Assembly: GCF_004519545.1 (NCBI RefSeq)
Contig: NZ_SDKM01000013.1
Coordinates: 62,001-126,000, forward strand
Reading direction: 5' to 3'
DNA length: 64,000 nt
Source: Nocardioides guangzhouensis
GTDB lineage: Bacteria; Actinomycetota; Actinomycetes; Propionibacteriales; Nocardioidaceae
Every line of letters starts with the position of its first letter. Within the stretch, counting starts at the first letter, position 1. The notes under the pieces are model-generated. The model was not told the DNA's origin and made no database searches. It was given only the letters and a program-made list of their open reading frames with translations. Shown one piece after another: positions 8,023-15,833 of this stretch. The translations under genes and the position numbers were made by a program.

Positions 8023-9080
8023 CAGGCTTCCTCCTCGACCGCCGGCGACGGTCTCATGGTGATGCGGACGTTGGTGTGGTGCGCGGTGTCGGTGCCGGGC
8101 AGCACGGTCACGTCGGTGACCTCGAGCTGCCGCGCGTCGGCCATGGTGTGAATGCCGAGATCGGCGACCGCATTCCGTCCGGCGCCGAGCAGCATCGGGG
8201 CGACGTACGCCACGACCTCGTCGACCAGGCCGGCCTCGAGGAACGCCGCGGCCAGCGTCGGCCCGCCCTCGAGGAAGACGTGCTGGCGGTCCTGGCGGTA
8301 GAGCGCGGCGAGCGCCTCGTGCGGGTCGCGGGTGCGCAGGTGCAGCGACGGGGCGCGGTCGTTGAACACCCGCTTGGTCGCCGGGAGGTCGCGCAGCCCC
8401 ATCACCGCGCGCAAGGGCTGCTGCGGCACCGGCTGGTCGAGCTCGTCGCGGACGGTGAGCTCGGGGTCGTCGACGTCGATGGTGTTGGTGCCGACCAGCA
8501 TGGTGTCGGCCAGCGCCCGCAGCCGGTGCGTGTCACGCCGGGCCTCCGGGCTGCTGACCCAGCGGCTGGTGCCGTCGGCCGCGGCGCTGCGCCCGTCGAG
8601 CGTGGTGGCGAACTTCCACGTCACGAACGGACGGCCGTGGTCCACCGCGAACGTCCATACGCGGTTGACGGCGCGGGCCTCGGTCTCCCGCAGCCCGTGC
8701 TCGACCTCGACCCCGGCCGCGGCGAGAGCGGCGCCCCCGCCCTCGGCGACCGGGTTGGTGTCGGGCTGGGCGAAGACCACGCGCCGTACGCCGGCGTCGA
8801 CGAGGGCCTGCGCGCAGGGTCCGGTGCGCCCGGTGTGGTTGCACGGCTCCAGGGTCACCACCGCGGTCGTGCCGCGGGCCCGGTCTCCGGCCTCGGCCAG
8901 CGCGACCACCTCGGCGTGCGGCGCCCCGGCGCCGCGGTGGAATCCCTCCGCGACCTCCTGCCCGTCGGCGTCGAGCAGCACACAGCCGACGCGCGGGTTG
9001 GGTCCGAGGGGTACGCCCGGGGTCGCGGCGAGCTCGAGCGCGCGCAGCATCGCGCGGTCCTCGGCTGGGGTGAAGGCCAC
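8022..9080 (-). CDS. ribD: Riboflavin biosynthesis deaminase/reductase
   Basis: Bifunctional: N-terminal diaminohydroxyphosphoribosylaminopyrimidine deaminase and C-terminal 5-amino-6-(5-phosphoribosylamino)uracil reductase. Zinc ligands are in APHAEVVALAEA and EPCNHTGRTGPC. The reductase half has RPFVTWKFATTLDGRSAA and HVFLEGGPTLAAAFLEAGLV. The frame stays open upstream into the riboswitch. I chose the GTG at 9080 because a GGAGGAG SD sits 6 nt before it and VAFTPAEDRAM fits the family; this gives 352 aa, a normal length. Upstream start codons would translate the riboswitch aptamer. Confidence 0.95.
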   Translation of the reverse strand: MAFTPAEDRAMLRALELAATPGVPLGPNPRVGCVLLDADGQEVAEGFHRGAGAPHAEVVALAEAGDRARGTTAVVTLEPCNHTGRTGPCAQALVDAGVRRVVFAQPDTNPVAEGGGAALAAAGVEVEHGLRETEARAVNRVWTFAVDHGRPFVTWKFATTLDGRSAAADGTSRWVSSPEARRDTHRLRALADTMLVGTNTIDVDDPELTVRDELDQPVPQQPLRAVMGLRDLPATKRVFNDRAPSLHLRTRDPHEALAALYRQDRQHVFLEGGPTLAAAFLEAGLVDEVVAYVAPMLLGAGRNAVADLGIHTMADARQLEVTDVTVLPGTDTAHHTNVRITMRPSPAVEEEA

Positions 9081-9233
9081 CTCTCGCTCCTCCGTCTCGG
9101 CTGCGTCCGTCTCGGCTGCGCCCCCGGCGTGGCCGGCGAAGCGCGTGGTCTGCGGCACTCGGCTCGCGGACGGAGAGGTGGCGGGAAGACCCGGGCCGGG
9201 TCGCGCGGACGTGCGCGGCACCGACCTTGCGTG

Positions 9234-9382
9234 GCTCTTCCCATCCGGACTTTGACCGTCGGTCCAGGAGTTCCACCTGGTCAACCGGTCACTGGCTGTG
9301 ACCGGGTCGCGGACTTCTGAGCGAGGCGCCGCAGGGCGCTCGGTCAGTCACCGCCGGCTCGGAATTTCACCGACCCCAGAGC
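9234..9382 (-). promoter_or_regulatory. FMN riboswitch (RFN element) controlling ribD-ribE-ribBA-ribH
   Basis: The minus strand carries the conserved RFN blocks in order: GGTGAAATTCCGA (about 9371-9359), GCCGGCGGTGA, AAGTCCGCGACC (about 9316-9305), GGTGGAACTCC, and GGTCAAAGTCCGGATGGG near the 3' end, closing with GAAGAG. Binding of FMN should shut off the operon. The aptamer ends about 155 nt before the ribD GTG. No U-rich terminator was seen in between, so translational or Rho-type control is more likely than an intrinsic terminator. Confidence 0.95.
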
Positions 9383-9465
9383 ACGCGAGTTCGAGAACTC
9401 GTCTGCGCCCAGCCTGCCACAGCCGCCGCGCCGGAGCCATGTGACCCTGACCGCACTCCCCCTTC

Positions 9466-9677
9466 GTTGAGTTGCGCCTCGCGGCGGGGTGAGTCGCGCC
9501 CCGCTGCACATTGAGTCGCGCCTCGCTGCACGTTGAGTCGCGCCTCGCTGCACGTTGAGTCGCGCCCCGCTGCGGGTTGAGTCGCGCCTCGCTGGCATCG
9601 GCGCGCGCGAGGCGCAACTCAACGATCAGGCGGGCGCAACTCAACTGCGAGGGAAGCGCAACTCAACGAGACAGGGG
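9466..9677. repeat. 22-bp-period repeat array that flips orientation
   Basis: Five full units and one partial (starts 9466, 9488, 9510, 9532, 9554, 9576) begin with GTTGAGTYGCGC or a 1-2-base variant of it, plus 10 variable bases. After a short centre (about 9591-9611), three units of opposite orientation (starts 9612, 9634, 9656) begin with GCGCAACTCAAC, each again 22 bp apart. The array fills the gap between the end of rpe and the rib promoter region. No credible gene lies inside; open frames here are repeat artefacts. Function unknown; transcribed, it could fold into a large stem. Confidence 0.9.
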
Positions 9678-10346
9678 TCAGCGGGGGTGGGCGGCGGCCT
9701 CGGCACGGGCGCGGAGGTCAGCGACCATGGCATCGGGGTCGTCGGCGGAGTAGACCGCGGAGCCGGCGACGAAGGTGTCGGCGCCGGCCTCGGCGCACCG
9801 CTCGATGGTCTCCAGCGACACGCCGCCGTCGACCTGGAGCCAGGCCTCGACGCCGTGCTTGTCCATGAGCTCGCGGGCCCGGCGGATCTTGGGCAGACAG
9901 AGGTCGAGGAACTTCTGGCCGCCGAAGCCGGGCTCGACGGTCATGATCAGCAGCATGTCGAGCTCGGCGAGCAGGTCCTCGTAGGGGTCGACGGGGGTGG
10001 CCGGCTTGAGCGCCATGCTGGCGCGCGCGCCCTGCGCCCGGATCTCGCGGGCCAGCCGGACCGGGGCCGCAGCCGCCTCGACGTGGAAGGTGACAGATCC
10101 ACAGCCGGCCTCGGCGTACGCCGGCGCCCACCGGTCGGGGTCCTCGATCATCAGGTGCACGTCCATCGGCAGGTCCGTGGACCGTGCCAGCGACTCGACC
10201 ACCGGCAGCCCGAGGGTCAGGTTGGGCACGAAGTGGTTGTCCATCACGTCCACGTGCACCCAGTCGGCGCTGCGGATCCGGCCCACCTCGGAGGCCAGCG
10301 CAGAGAGGTCGGCGTTGAGGATGCTCGGCGTGATCTGGATGCCCAC
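9678..10346 (-). CDS. rpe: Ribulose-phosphate 3-epimerase
   Basis: Interconverts D-ribulose 5-phosphate and D-xylulose 5-phosphate; supplies Ru5P to the adjacent riboflavin pathway. The 222-aa TIM barrel shows [34 protein letters not shown] (metal His/Asp), [27 protein letters not shown] and [11 protein letters not shown]. The GTG start has GGGAGG 9 nt upstream; an ATG 5 nt earlier is out of frame. Divergent from the gamma-glutamyltransferase gene. Confidence 0.96.
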   Translation of the reverse strand: MGIQITPSILNADLSALASEVGRIRSADWVHVDVMDNHFVPNLTLGLPVVESLARSTDLPMDVHLMIEDPDRWAPAYAEAGCGSVTFHVEAAAAPVRLAREIRAQGARASMALKPATPVDPYEDLLAELDMLLIMTVEPGFGGQKFLDLCLPKIRRARELMDKHGVEAWLQVDGGVSLETIERCAEAGADTFVAGSAVYSADDPDAMVADLRARAEAAAHPR

Positions 10347-10405
10347 GGCATGGATCCTCCCACGACGGGGAACGGGATCCGGCAACCACTCTCGGAAGGT
10401 CAGCC

Positions 10406-12256
10406 ATGCCTGCACGACGCCCCCGCCCCCTGGCCGCGCTGCTCGGCCTCACCCTCACCGCCGCCACCGCGGCCGGCCTCGGCACCGGAGGCGCCGCGGC
10501 CACGGCGGCCGGGGAGCCGCAACCGCCGAAGACCCCCACGAGCGTCGGGTACGGCGGCGCGGTCAGCAGCGTCGACCCGTACGCCAGCAAGGTCGGGCTC
10601 GACGTGTTGGAGCGGGGCGGCAACGCCGCCGACGCCGCGGTCGCGATGGCGTCGGCGCTGGGCGTGACCGAGCCCTACTCGGCCGGCATCGGGGGTGGGG
10701 GCTACTTCGTCTACTACGACGCGCAGCACCGGAAGGTGAGCACCCTCGACGGCCGTGAGACCGCGCCGGCCGCGATGCCGAACGACGCGTTCATCGACCC
10801 GGCCACCGGCCAGCCCTACCGGTTCACGCCCGAGCTGGTCACCAGCGGCGTCTCCGTCGGCGTGCCCGGCACCCCCGCCACCTGGGAGGGCGCCCTCGAC
10901 CGCTGGGGCACCTGGTCGCTGAAGGAGGCGCTGCAGCCGTCCATCGACCTGGCCCGCACAGGCTTCGTCGTCGACGACACGTTCCGCCAGCAGACGCTCG
11001 ACAACAAAACCCGCTTCGACGCCTTCACCTCGACCCGCCAGCTCTACCTCCCCGGCGGCGACGCCCCGCAGGTCGGCTCCACGTTCCGCAACCCCGACCT
11101 CGCCGACACCCTCGCCGAGATCGCGAAGAAGGGCACCAAGGCGGCGTTCTACCGCGGCCCGCTGGCCCGCGAGATCTCCCGGGCCGTGCAGGACCCGCCG
11201 ACGACCGACGAGACCACCCTCCCGGTGCCGCCCGGCTTCATGACCCGCGACGACCTCAAGCGCTACCGCCTGCTCGACCAGGCACCGACCCGGGTCGGCT
11301 ACCGCGGGTACGACGTCTACGGCATGGCGCCGTCCTCCAGCGGCGGCTCCACCGTCGGCGAGGCGCTGAACATCCTCGAGAACTACGACCTGTCCGCGAT
11401 GGACGACGCGGCCGCGCTGCACCACTACCTCGAGGCCAGCGCGCTCGCCTTCGCCGACCGCGGGAAGTACGTCGGGGACCCGGCGTTCGTCGACGTCCCG
11501 CTCGCCGACCTGCTCGACGACACCTTCGCCAAGGAGCGGGCCTGCGAGATCGGTGACACCGCGATGGCCAAGCCGACCGCGGCCGGCGACGTCGACGTCG
11601 ACGACTACGACGGCGCCTGCGACGACCCGGCACCGAGCGCGAAGGAGGCCACGGACACCGAGAACATCTCGACCACCAACCTGACCGTGACCGACAAGTG
11701 GGGCAACGTCGCCGAGTACACCCTCACCATCGAGCAGACCGGCGGCTCCGGCATCGTCGTGCCCGGCCGCGGCTTCCTGCTCAACAACGAGCTGACCGAC
11801 TTCTCGACGGTCTACGACGAGGACGACCCGAACCGGATCCAGCCCGGCAAGCGGCCGCGGTCCTCGATGTCGCCGACCATCGTGCTCGAGGACGGCAAGC
11901 CGTTCCTGGCGCTCGGCTCCCCCGGCGGCTCGACGATCATCACCACCGTGCTGCAGATGCTGTTCAACCACCTCGACCGCGGCATGACCCTGCCCGAGGC
12001 GATCGCCGCCCCGCGCGCGTCGCAGCGCAACACCGCGACGGTCACCGCGGAGCCGGCCTTCATCACGGCGTACGGCGACGCGCTGGAGAACACCTACGGA
12101 CACGACCTGGTGCCGTCCGGCGACGGGCTGACCAGCGCCTCGGACATCGGCGCGGCCACCGCGATCGGGTTCGGGCCGAACGGCCTGCTGACCTCGGTGG
12201 CGGAGCCGAAGCGCCGCGGAGGAGGCGCGGCGTACGTCGTGACCCCGACCCCGTAG
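10406..12256 (+). CDS. ggt: Gamma-glutamyltransferase (glutathione hydrolase family)
   Basis: A 616-aa secreted Ntn hydrolase that is expected to self-cleave into two subunits. A signal peptide (about 1-35: Arg-rich, then an Ala/Leu-rich core) directs export. Family motifs include [17 protein letters not shown] and [12 protein letters not shown]. The catalytic Thr is in [11 protein letters not shown] (Thr423, or Thr424), and the oxyanion/Gly region is [20 protein letters not shown]. It cleaves gamma-glutamyl amides; actinobacteria of this kind use mycothiol, so the natural substrate is open. SD GGAAGG lies 6 nt before the ATG. Confidence 0.92.
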   Translation: MPARRPRPLAALLGLTLTAATAAGLGTGGAAATAAGEPQPPKTPTSVGYGGAVSSVDPYASKVGLDVLERGGNAADAAVAMASALGVTEPYSAGIGGGGYFVYYDAQHRKVSTLDGRETAPAAMPNDAFIDPATGQPYRFTPELVTSGVSVGVPGTPATWEGALDRWGTWSLKEALQPSIDLARTGFVVDDTFRQQTLDNKTRFDAFTSTRQLYLPGGDAPQVGSTFRNPDLADTLAEIAKKGTKAAFYRGPLAREISRAVQDPPTTDETTLPVPPGFMTRDDLKRYRLLDQAPTRVGYRGYDVYGMAPSSSGGSTVGEALNILENYDLSAMDDAAALHHYLEASALAFADRGKYVGDPAFVDVPLADLLDDTFAKERACEIGDTAMAKPTAAGDVDVDDYDGACDDPAPSAKEATDTENISTTNLTVTDKWGNVAEYTLTIEQTGGSGIVVPGRGFLLNNELTDFSTVYDEDDPNRIQPGKRPRSSMSPTIVLEDGKPFLALGSPGGSTIITTVLQMLFNHLDRGMTLPEAIAAPRASQRNTATVTAEPAFITAYGDALENTYGHDLVPSGDGLTSASDIGAATAIGFGPNGLLTSVAEPKRRGGGAAYVVTPTP

Positions 12257-12301
12257 GCGGTCTAGCCCGGTCGGTCGCGGATGCGCGAAACCGTTCCCGG
12301 C

Positions 12302-12370
12302 GACTGCTCCTCGAGGCGCTCCCCCGGCCTAGCGTCGAAGGACCTGGTTCTGCGATCTCGAGGAGCAGTC
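12302..12370 (+). promoter_or_regulatory. 14-bp inverted repeat enclosing the start region of the 12371 gene
   Basis: GACTGCTCCTCGAG (12302-12315) is exactly complementary to CTCGAGGAGCAGTC (12357-12370), which ends directly before the ATG and contains the SD (GAGGAG). If both arms are transcribed the SD would be buried in a stem. A -10-like TAGCGT lies between the arms (12330-12335); if that is the promoter, the arms could instead be two operator half-sites. Confidence 0.7.
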
Positions 12371-13642
12371 ATGAATCCAGCCCTGCCGTCCAAGCGACGT
12401 TCGCTCATTCTCCTCACGGCCTTCGCGGTCACCGTCCCGCCCCTGGTCACCGCCGTCCTCTCGTCGAGCGCCACCGGGAGCCCGAACCCGGCCCACGATC
12501 CCGTCCTGGTCGGGCGTGCGGTCCTCCCGTGGGACACGTTCGCCGGCCCACCACCGGCGGGCGCCTTCCTCGTGCCCGGCCCCGGCACCGTCAACGGCGT
12601 GCAGTTCCCGCTCCCGGCTCAGCCCGTGGAGGGCTTCTCCGCGATCGTCGACGGAGGGTCGCCGGGTGACCTGGTGGCGATGCCGGACAACGGGTTCGGC
12701 GGCAAGGCCAACTCCGTGGACTTCCTGATCCGCGCGTACTCCGTCCGTCCCCGGTACAAGACGGCCGGCGGAGGTCCGGGGACGGTCGAGGTCGGGGACT
12801 TCGTGTCGTTCCGCGATCCCGACCGTCGCATCGGCTTCCCGATCGTCCGGGAGGGCACGGCCGACCGCCTGCTGACCGGTGGGGACATCGACCCGGAGTC
12901 CCTGCAGCGAGGACGCCGCCACGACCTCTGGGTGGGCGACGAGTTCGGGCCGTGGATCCTCCACTTCGACGGGCGCGGACGCCTGCTCGACCCGCCGTTC
13001 GCCCTACCGGGGAACCTCATGTCGCCCAACAACCCGCACCTCGGGGGACGGCCCGCGACCCATCCCAACAGCCGCGGGCTCGAAGGCATGGCGATCTCCC
13101 CGGACCGGAAGTACCTCTACGCAGCACTCGAGGGCGCCCTGCTGACCGACGCGGACCCCAGGCGCCGCTTCGTCTACGAGTTCAGCACCCGACGTGAGGA
13201 GTTCACGGGCCGGGTCTTCGAGTACCGGACCGAGCAGCCGGGCCACTTCCTCTCCGACCTGCAGGCACTCGACCGGCACCGCCTCATCGCCATCGAGCGC
13301 GACGGAGGGTCCGGGCTGAACGCGCAGTTCCGGCGGGTCTACCGGGTCGACCTGCGGCGTACCACAGCCGACGGGTTCCTCGAGAAAGCCCAGGTGGTCG
13401 ACCTCGCCGCGATCCCCGATCCGGACCTGGTGTCCCTGCCGCCGCTGCACGCCGGTGACGTCGGCCTCGGCGACCCGTTCCGGGTCACGTGCGAGTCGGT
13501 GGAGGCGGTCCACGTCGTCAACGGACACCGGATCGTGGTCGGGTGCGACAACAACCTGCCGAACTCCGGTCGCAACCCGGGACGGCCCGACGACAACGAG
13601 TTCATCGTCGTCGACGTGCCGCTGCGCGCCGGCGGAGGCTAG
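12371..13642 (+). CDS. Secreted esterase-like phytase-family protein
   Basis: A 423-aa exported protein. Signal/anchor about 9-33 (SLILLTAFAVTVPPLVTAVL). The rest matches the 'esterase-like activity of phytase' beta-propeller type: EGFSAIVDGG, LVAMPDNGFGGKANSVDF, GGDIDPESLQRGRRHDLWVG, SRGLEGMAISPDRKYLYAAL, ERDGGSGLNAQFRRVYRVD and the C-terminal VVGCDNNLPNSGRNPGRPD. Family members are secreted hydrolases or phosphatases of poorly known substrate. ATG chosen because GAGGAG precedes it by 6 nt; an upstream GTG would translate the inverted repeat. Confidence 0.82.
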   Translation: MNPALPSKRRSLILLTAFAVTVPPLVTAVLSSSATGSPNPAHDPVLVGRAVLPWDTFAGPPPAGAFLVPGPGTVNGVQFPLPAQPVEGFSAIVDGGSPGDLVAMPDNGFGGKANSVDFLIRAYSVRPRYKTAGGGPGTVEVGDFVSFRDPDRRIGFPIVREGTADRLLTGGDIDPESLQRGRRHDLWVGDEFGPWILHFDGRGRLLDPPFALPGNLMSPNNPHLGGRPATHPNSRGLEGMAISPDRKYLYAALEGALLTDADPRRRFVYEFSTRREEFTGRVFEYRTEQPGHFLSDLQALDRHRLIAIERDGGSGLNAQFRRVYRVDLRRTTADGFLEKAQVVDLAAIPDPDLVSLPPLHAGDVGLGDPFRVTCESVEAVHVVNGHRIVVGCDNNLPNSGRNPGRPDDNEFIVVDVPLRAGGG

Positions 13643-13707
13643 GGGTCGGCGGTCCGCAGGTCCTCGGCGTCCGCATAGTCTTCGGGCGGGACGAGGAAAG
13701 GCGCCGC

Positions 13708-14487
13708 ATGATCGAGATCCTGAACCGCACCCGGCTGGCCCAGGCGAGGGACACCGGCGGCCTGGTCGCCGACATCCTGCAGACGCTGAAGGGACGGGCC
13801 ACGGTCGGCACGAACCTCCTCGACATCGACCGGTGGGTCGCGTCCATGATCGCGGAGGCGGGAGCCGAGTCCTGCTACGTCGACTACGAGCCCTCCTTCG
13901 GGCTCGGCCCGTTCGGCCACCACATCTGCACGTCGGTGAACGACGCCGTGCTGCACGGACGGCCCTACGACCGGACGCTCGCCGACGGGGACCTGCTGAC
14001 GCTCGACCTCGCCGTCTCTCGGGGCGGAGTGGCCTCGGACTCGGCGATCAGCTTCCTCGTCGGGGAGGCACGGCCCCAGGAGAGCGTCGCGATGATCGAC
14101 GCGACCGAACGCGCCCTGGCCGCGGGGATCGCCGCGGCCCGGCCGGGGGCCCGCATCGGCGACCTCTCGCACGCCATCGGCACGGTCCTCGGCGAGGCGG
14201 GGTACCCGATCAACACCGAGTTCGGGGGGCACGGCATCGGGTCGACGATGCACCAGGAGCCGCACGTCTCGAACACCGGCCGGCCCGGGCGCGGCTATCC
14301 GCTGCGTCCCGGGCTGCTGCTGGCGCTGGAGCCATGGGTGATGGCGGACACCGCGGAGCTGGTCACCGACGAGGACGGGTGGACGCTGCGCAGCGCGACC
14401 GGCTGCCGGACGGCGCACAGCGAGCACACCATCGCCATCACCGAGGACGGAGCCGAGATCCTCACCCTGCCCAGTCAGGAGACCTAG
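13708..14487 (+). CDS. map: Methionine aminopeptidase, type I
   Basis: Removes N-terminal Met from new proteins. The 259-aa product has all five metal ligands of the M24A fold: Asp100 (LLTLDLAV), Asp111 (ASDSAIS), His175 (GGHGIGST), Glu208 (LALEPWV) and Glu239 (SEHTIAIT), plus the substrate-binding His84 (AVLHG). SD-like GAGGAAAGG precedes the ATG. It lies away from the usual secY-adk-map ribosomal cluster, so it is probably an additional paralogue. A TAGTCT box about 30 nt upstream may be its -10. Confidence 0.9.
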   Translation: MIEILNRTRLAQARDTGGLVADILQTLKGRATVGTNLLDIDRWVASMIAEAGAESCYVDYEPSFGLGPFGHHICTSVNDAVLHGRPYDRTLADGDLLTLDLAVSRGGVASDSAISFLVGEARPQESVAMIDATERALAAGIAAARPGARIGDLSHAIGTVLGEAGYPINTEFGGHGIGSTMHQEPHVSNTGRPGRGYPLRPGLLLALEPWVMADTAELVTDEDGWTLRSATGCRTAHSEHTIAITEDGAEILTLPSQET

Positions 14488-15446
14488 GGCACGACCTCCG
14501 GGTCGGCCGGGGGCGCCTTCCCCTCGGCCTCGTCGCGGTCGGCCCACTCCAGCAGCGGGGTGAACGCGAAGACGTGGTCGTCGATGTCGGCGTGCAGGTC
14601 GCCGATCTCGGCGTATCGCTGCGGCACGGTGAAGATCGTGCAGTCGCGCGGGTCGACGTCGTCGATCTCGTCCCAGCGGACCGGCGTGGAGACGCGCGCG
14701 TCCGGCACGCCACGCACGGAGTACGCCGCCGCGATGGTGTGGTCGCGAGCGTTCTGGTTGTAGTCCACGAACAGGTGCTGCGGGTCGCGGTTCTTGCGCC
14801 ACCACTCCGTGGTCACGTCGTCCGGGGCGCGCCGCTCGACCTCGCGGGCAAAGGCCAGGGCCCCGCGGCGTACGTCCTTGTGGCCCCACTCCGGCGGGAT
14901 CCGCACGTAGACGTGCAGCCCCTTGCCGCCGCTCGTCTTGGGGTACCCGGTCGCCCCGAGCTCGTCGAGGATCTCGTGAGCGACGTGCGCGGCCCGGCGG
15001 ACCGTGTCGAAGTCGGTGAGCGGGCCCGGGTCGAGGTCGATCCGCCACTCGTCGGGCTTCTCGGGGTCGTCGCGGCGGCTGTTCCAGGGGTGGAACTCGA
15101 CGGTCGACATCTGCACCGCCCAGATCACCGACCCGAGCTCGGTGACGCACAGCTCGTCAGCGGTGCGGTTCCAGCGCGGGAAGTGCAACCGGACGGTCTC
15201 CACCCAGGGCGGGGCACCGGCCGGCAGCCGCTTCTGGTGCACCTTGTCGCCGGCCAGGCCCTTGGGGAACCGGTGCAGCATGCACGGGCGCTCGCGCAGC
15301 GCGTTGACGATGCCGTCGCCGACCGACAGGTAGTACTCGACCAGGTCGAGCTTGGTCGCCTCGCTCTCCGGGAAGTAGACGCGGTCGGGGTTGCTCACCC
15401 GGATCACGCGGTCGTCGACCTCGATCTCCACCGACGGGGACTTCAT
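14484..15446 (-). CDS. Stand-alone LigD polymerase/primase domain protein
   Basis: Archaeo-eukaryotic-primase-like polymerase of bacterial non-homologous end joining: adds (ribo)nucleotides at double-strand breaks. The 320-aa protein has RVSNPDRVYFPESEATKLDL, MLHRFPKGLAGDKVHQKR, the catalytic RIDLDPGP (Asp137, Asp139), PKTSGGKGLHVYVRI and HLFVDYNQNARDHTI (Asp228). No ATP-ligase or phosphoesterase domain is attached. ATG chosen; a GTG at 15452 is possible. It follows the DUF1801 gene within a few bases, so they share an operon. Its tail overlaps the end of map by 4 nt. Confidence 0.9.
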   Translation of the reverse strand: MKSPSVEIEVDDRVIRVSNPDRVYFPESEATKLDLVEYYLSVGDGIVNALRERPCMLHRFPKGLAGDKVHQKRLPAGAPPWVETVRLHFPRWNRTADELCVTELGSVIWAVQMSTVEFHPWNSRRDDPEKPDEWRIDLDPGPLTDFDTVRRAAHVAHEILDELGATGYPKTSGGKGLHVYVRIPPEWGHKDVRRGALAFAREVERRAPDDVTTEWWRKNRDPQHLFVDYNQNARDHTIAAAYSVRGVPDARVSTPVRWDEIDDVDPRDCTIFTVPQRYAEIGDLHADIDDHVFAFTPLLEWADRDEAEGKAPPADPEVVP

Positions 15447-15454
15447 GGCCACGC

Positions 15455-15817
15455 TCAGCCCTTCGACTCGATCCAGGCGGCCACCAGGCCGCGGAGCGCG
15501 TCGGCCTTCGCGTCGAGGTCGTCCGGGTCGAGGAACTTCGCCACCCGGGACGTCTCGCCGGTGCCCTCGAGCAGCCCGGACGGGTCGGGAAGGGTGGCAC
15601 CGGTGTGGAACATGAGCGAGACGTGCGCCTTCGACTTCGGGTAGAACGACGCAAGGTTGCCGCGGTACACGAACGTGGGCGCCTGCCACTTGACCGCCTC
15701 GGTCACCCGCTCGTCCGCGCCGAGAATCACCTCGCGTACCGCCTGCACGAGGTCCTTCTGCGGGTTGTCGTAGCGCTCGAACCAGGCGTCGACGTCGGGG
15801 TTGCGGTTGCCGGCCAC
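15455..15817 (-). CDS. DUF1801 (YdhG/YobT-like) protein
   Basis: A 120-aa soluble protein with the DUF1801 pattern: DAWFERYDNPQKDLVQAVRE, DERVTEAVKWQAPTFVYRG and SFYPKSKAHVSLMFHTGA. Function unknown; the fold resembles frataxin-like domains. GTG start follows TAGGGT by 6 nt with no SD, so it is probably leaderless. First gene of a two-gene unit with the LigD polymerase protein. Confidence 0.82.
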   Translation of the reverse strand: MAGNRNPDVDAWFERYDNPQKDLVQAVREVILGADERVTEAVKWQAPTFVYRGNLASFYPKSKAHVSLMFHTGATLPDPSGLLEGTGETSRVAKFLDPDDLDAKADALRGLVAAWIESKG

Positions 15818-15823
15818 GTCCCG

Positions 15824-15829
15824 ACCCTA
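15824..15829 (-). promoter_or_regulatory. -10 box (TAGGGT) of the DUF1801-LigD unit
   Basis: TAGGGT, 6 nt, then GTG at 15817: a leaderless arrangement. The box sits only 5 bp beyond the rsmB stop, so the accessory unit has its own promoter tucked behind rsmB. Confidence 0.5.
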
Positions 15830-15833
15830 GCGG

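Noticed and set aside
8022..9284. Longer RibD starting at 9284
   Set aside because: The extra 68 residues would be translated from the FMN aptamer and match no RibD; GTG at 9080 has an SD.
9344..9644. Small minus-strand proteins over the repeat array
   Set aside because: Their repeated Arg/Gly/Ala text arises from the 22-bp repeat read in shifting frames; no SD or family similarity, and they overlap the FMN riboswitch.
9466..9677. CRISPR-like array
   Set aside because: Units are only 22 bp, the 10-nt variable part is partly conserved rather than spacer-like, orientation flips midway, and no cas gene is present.
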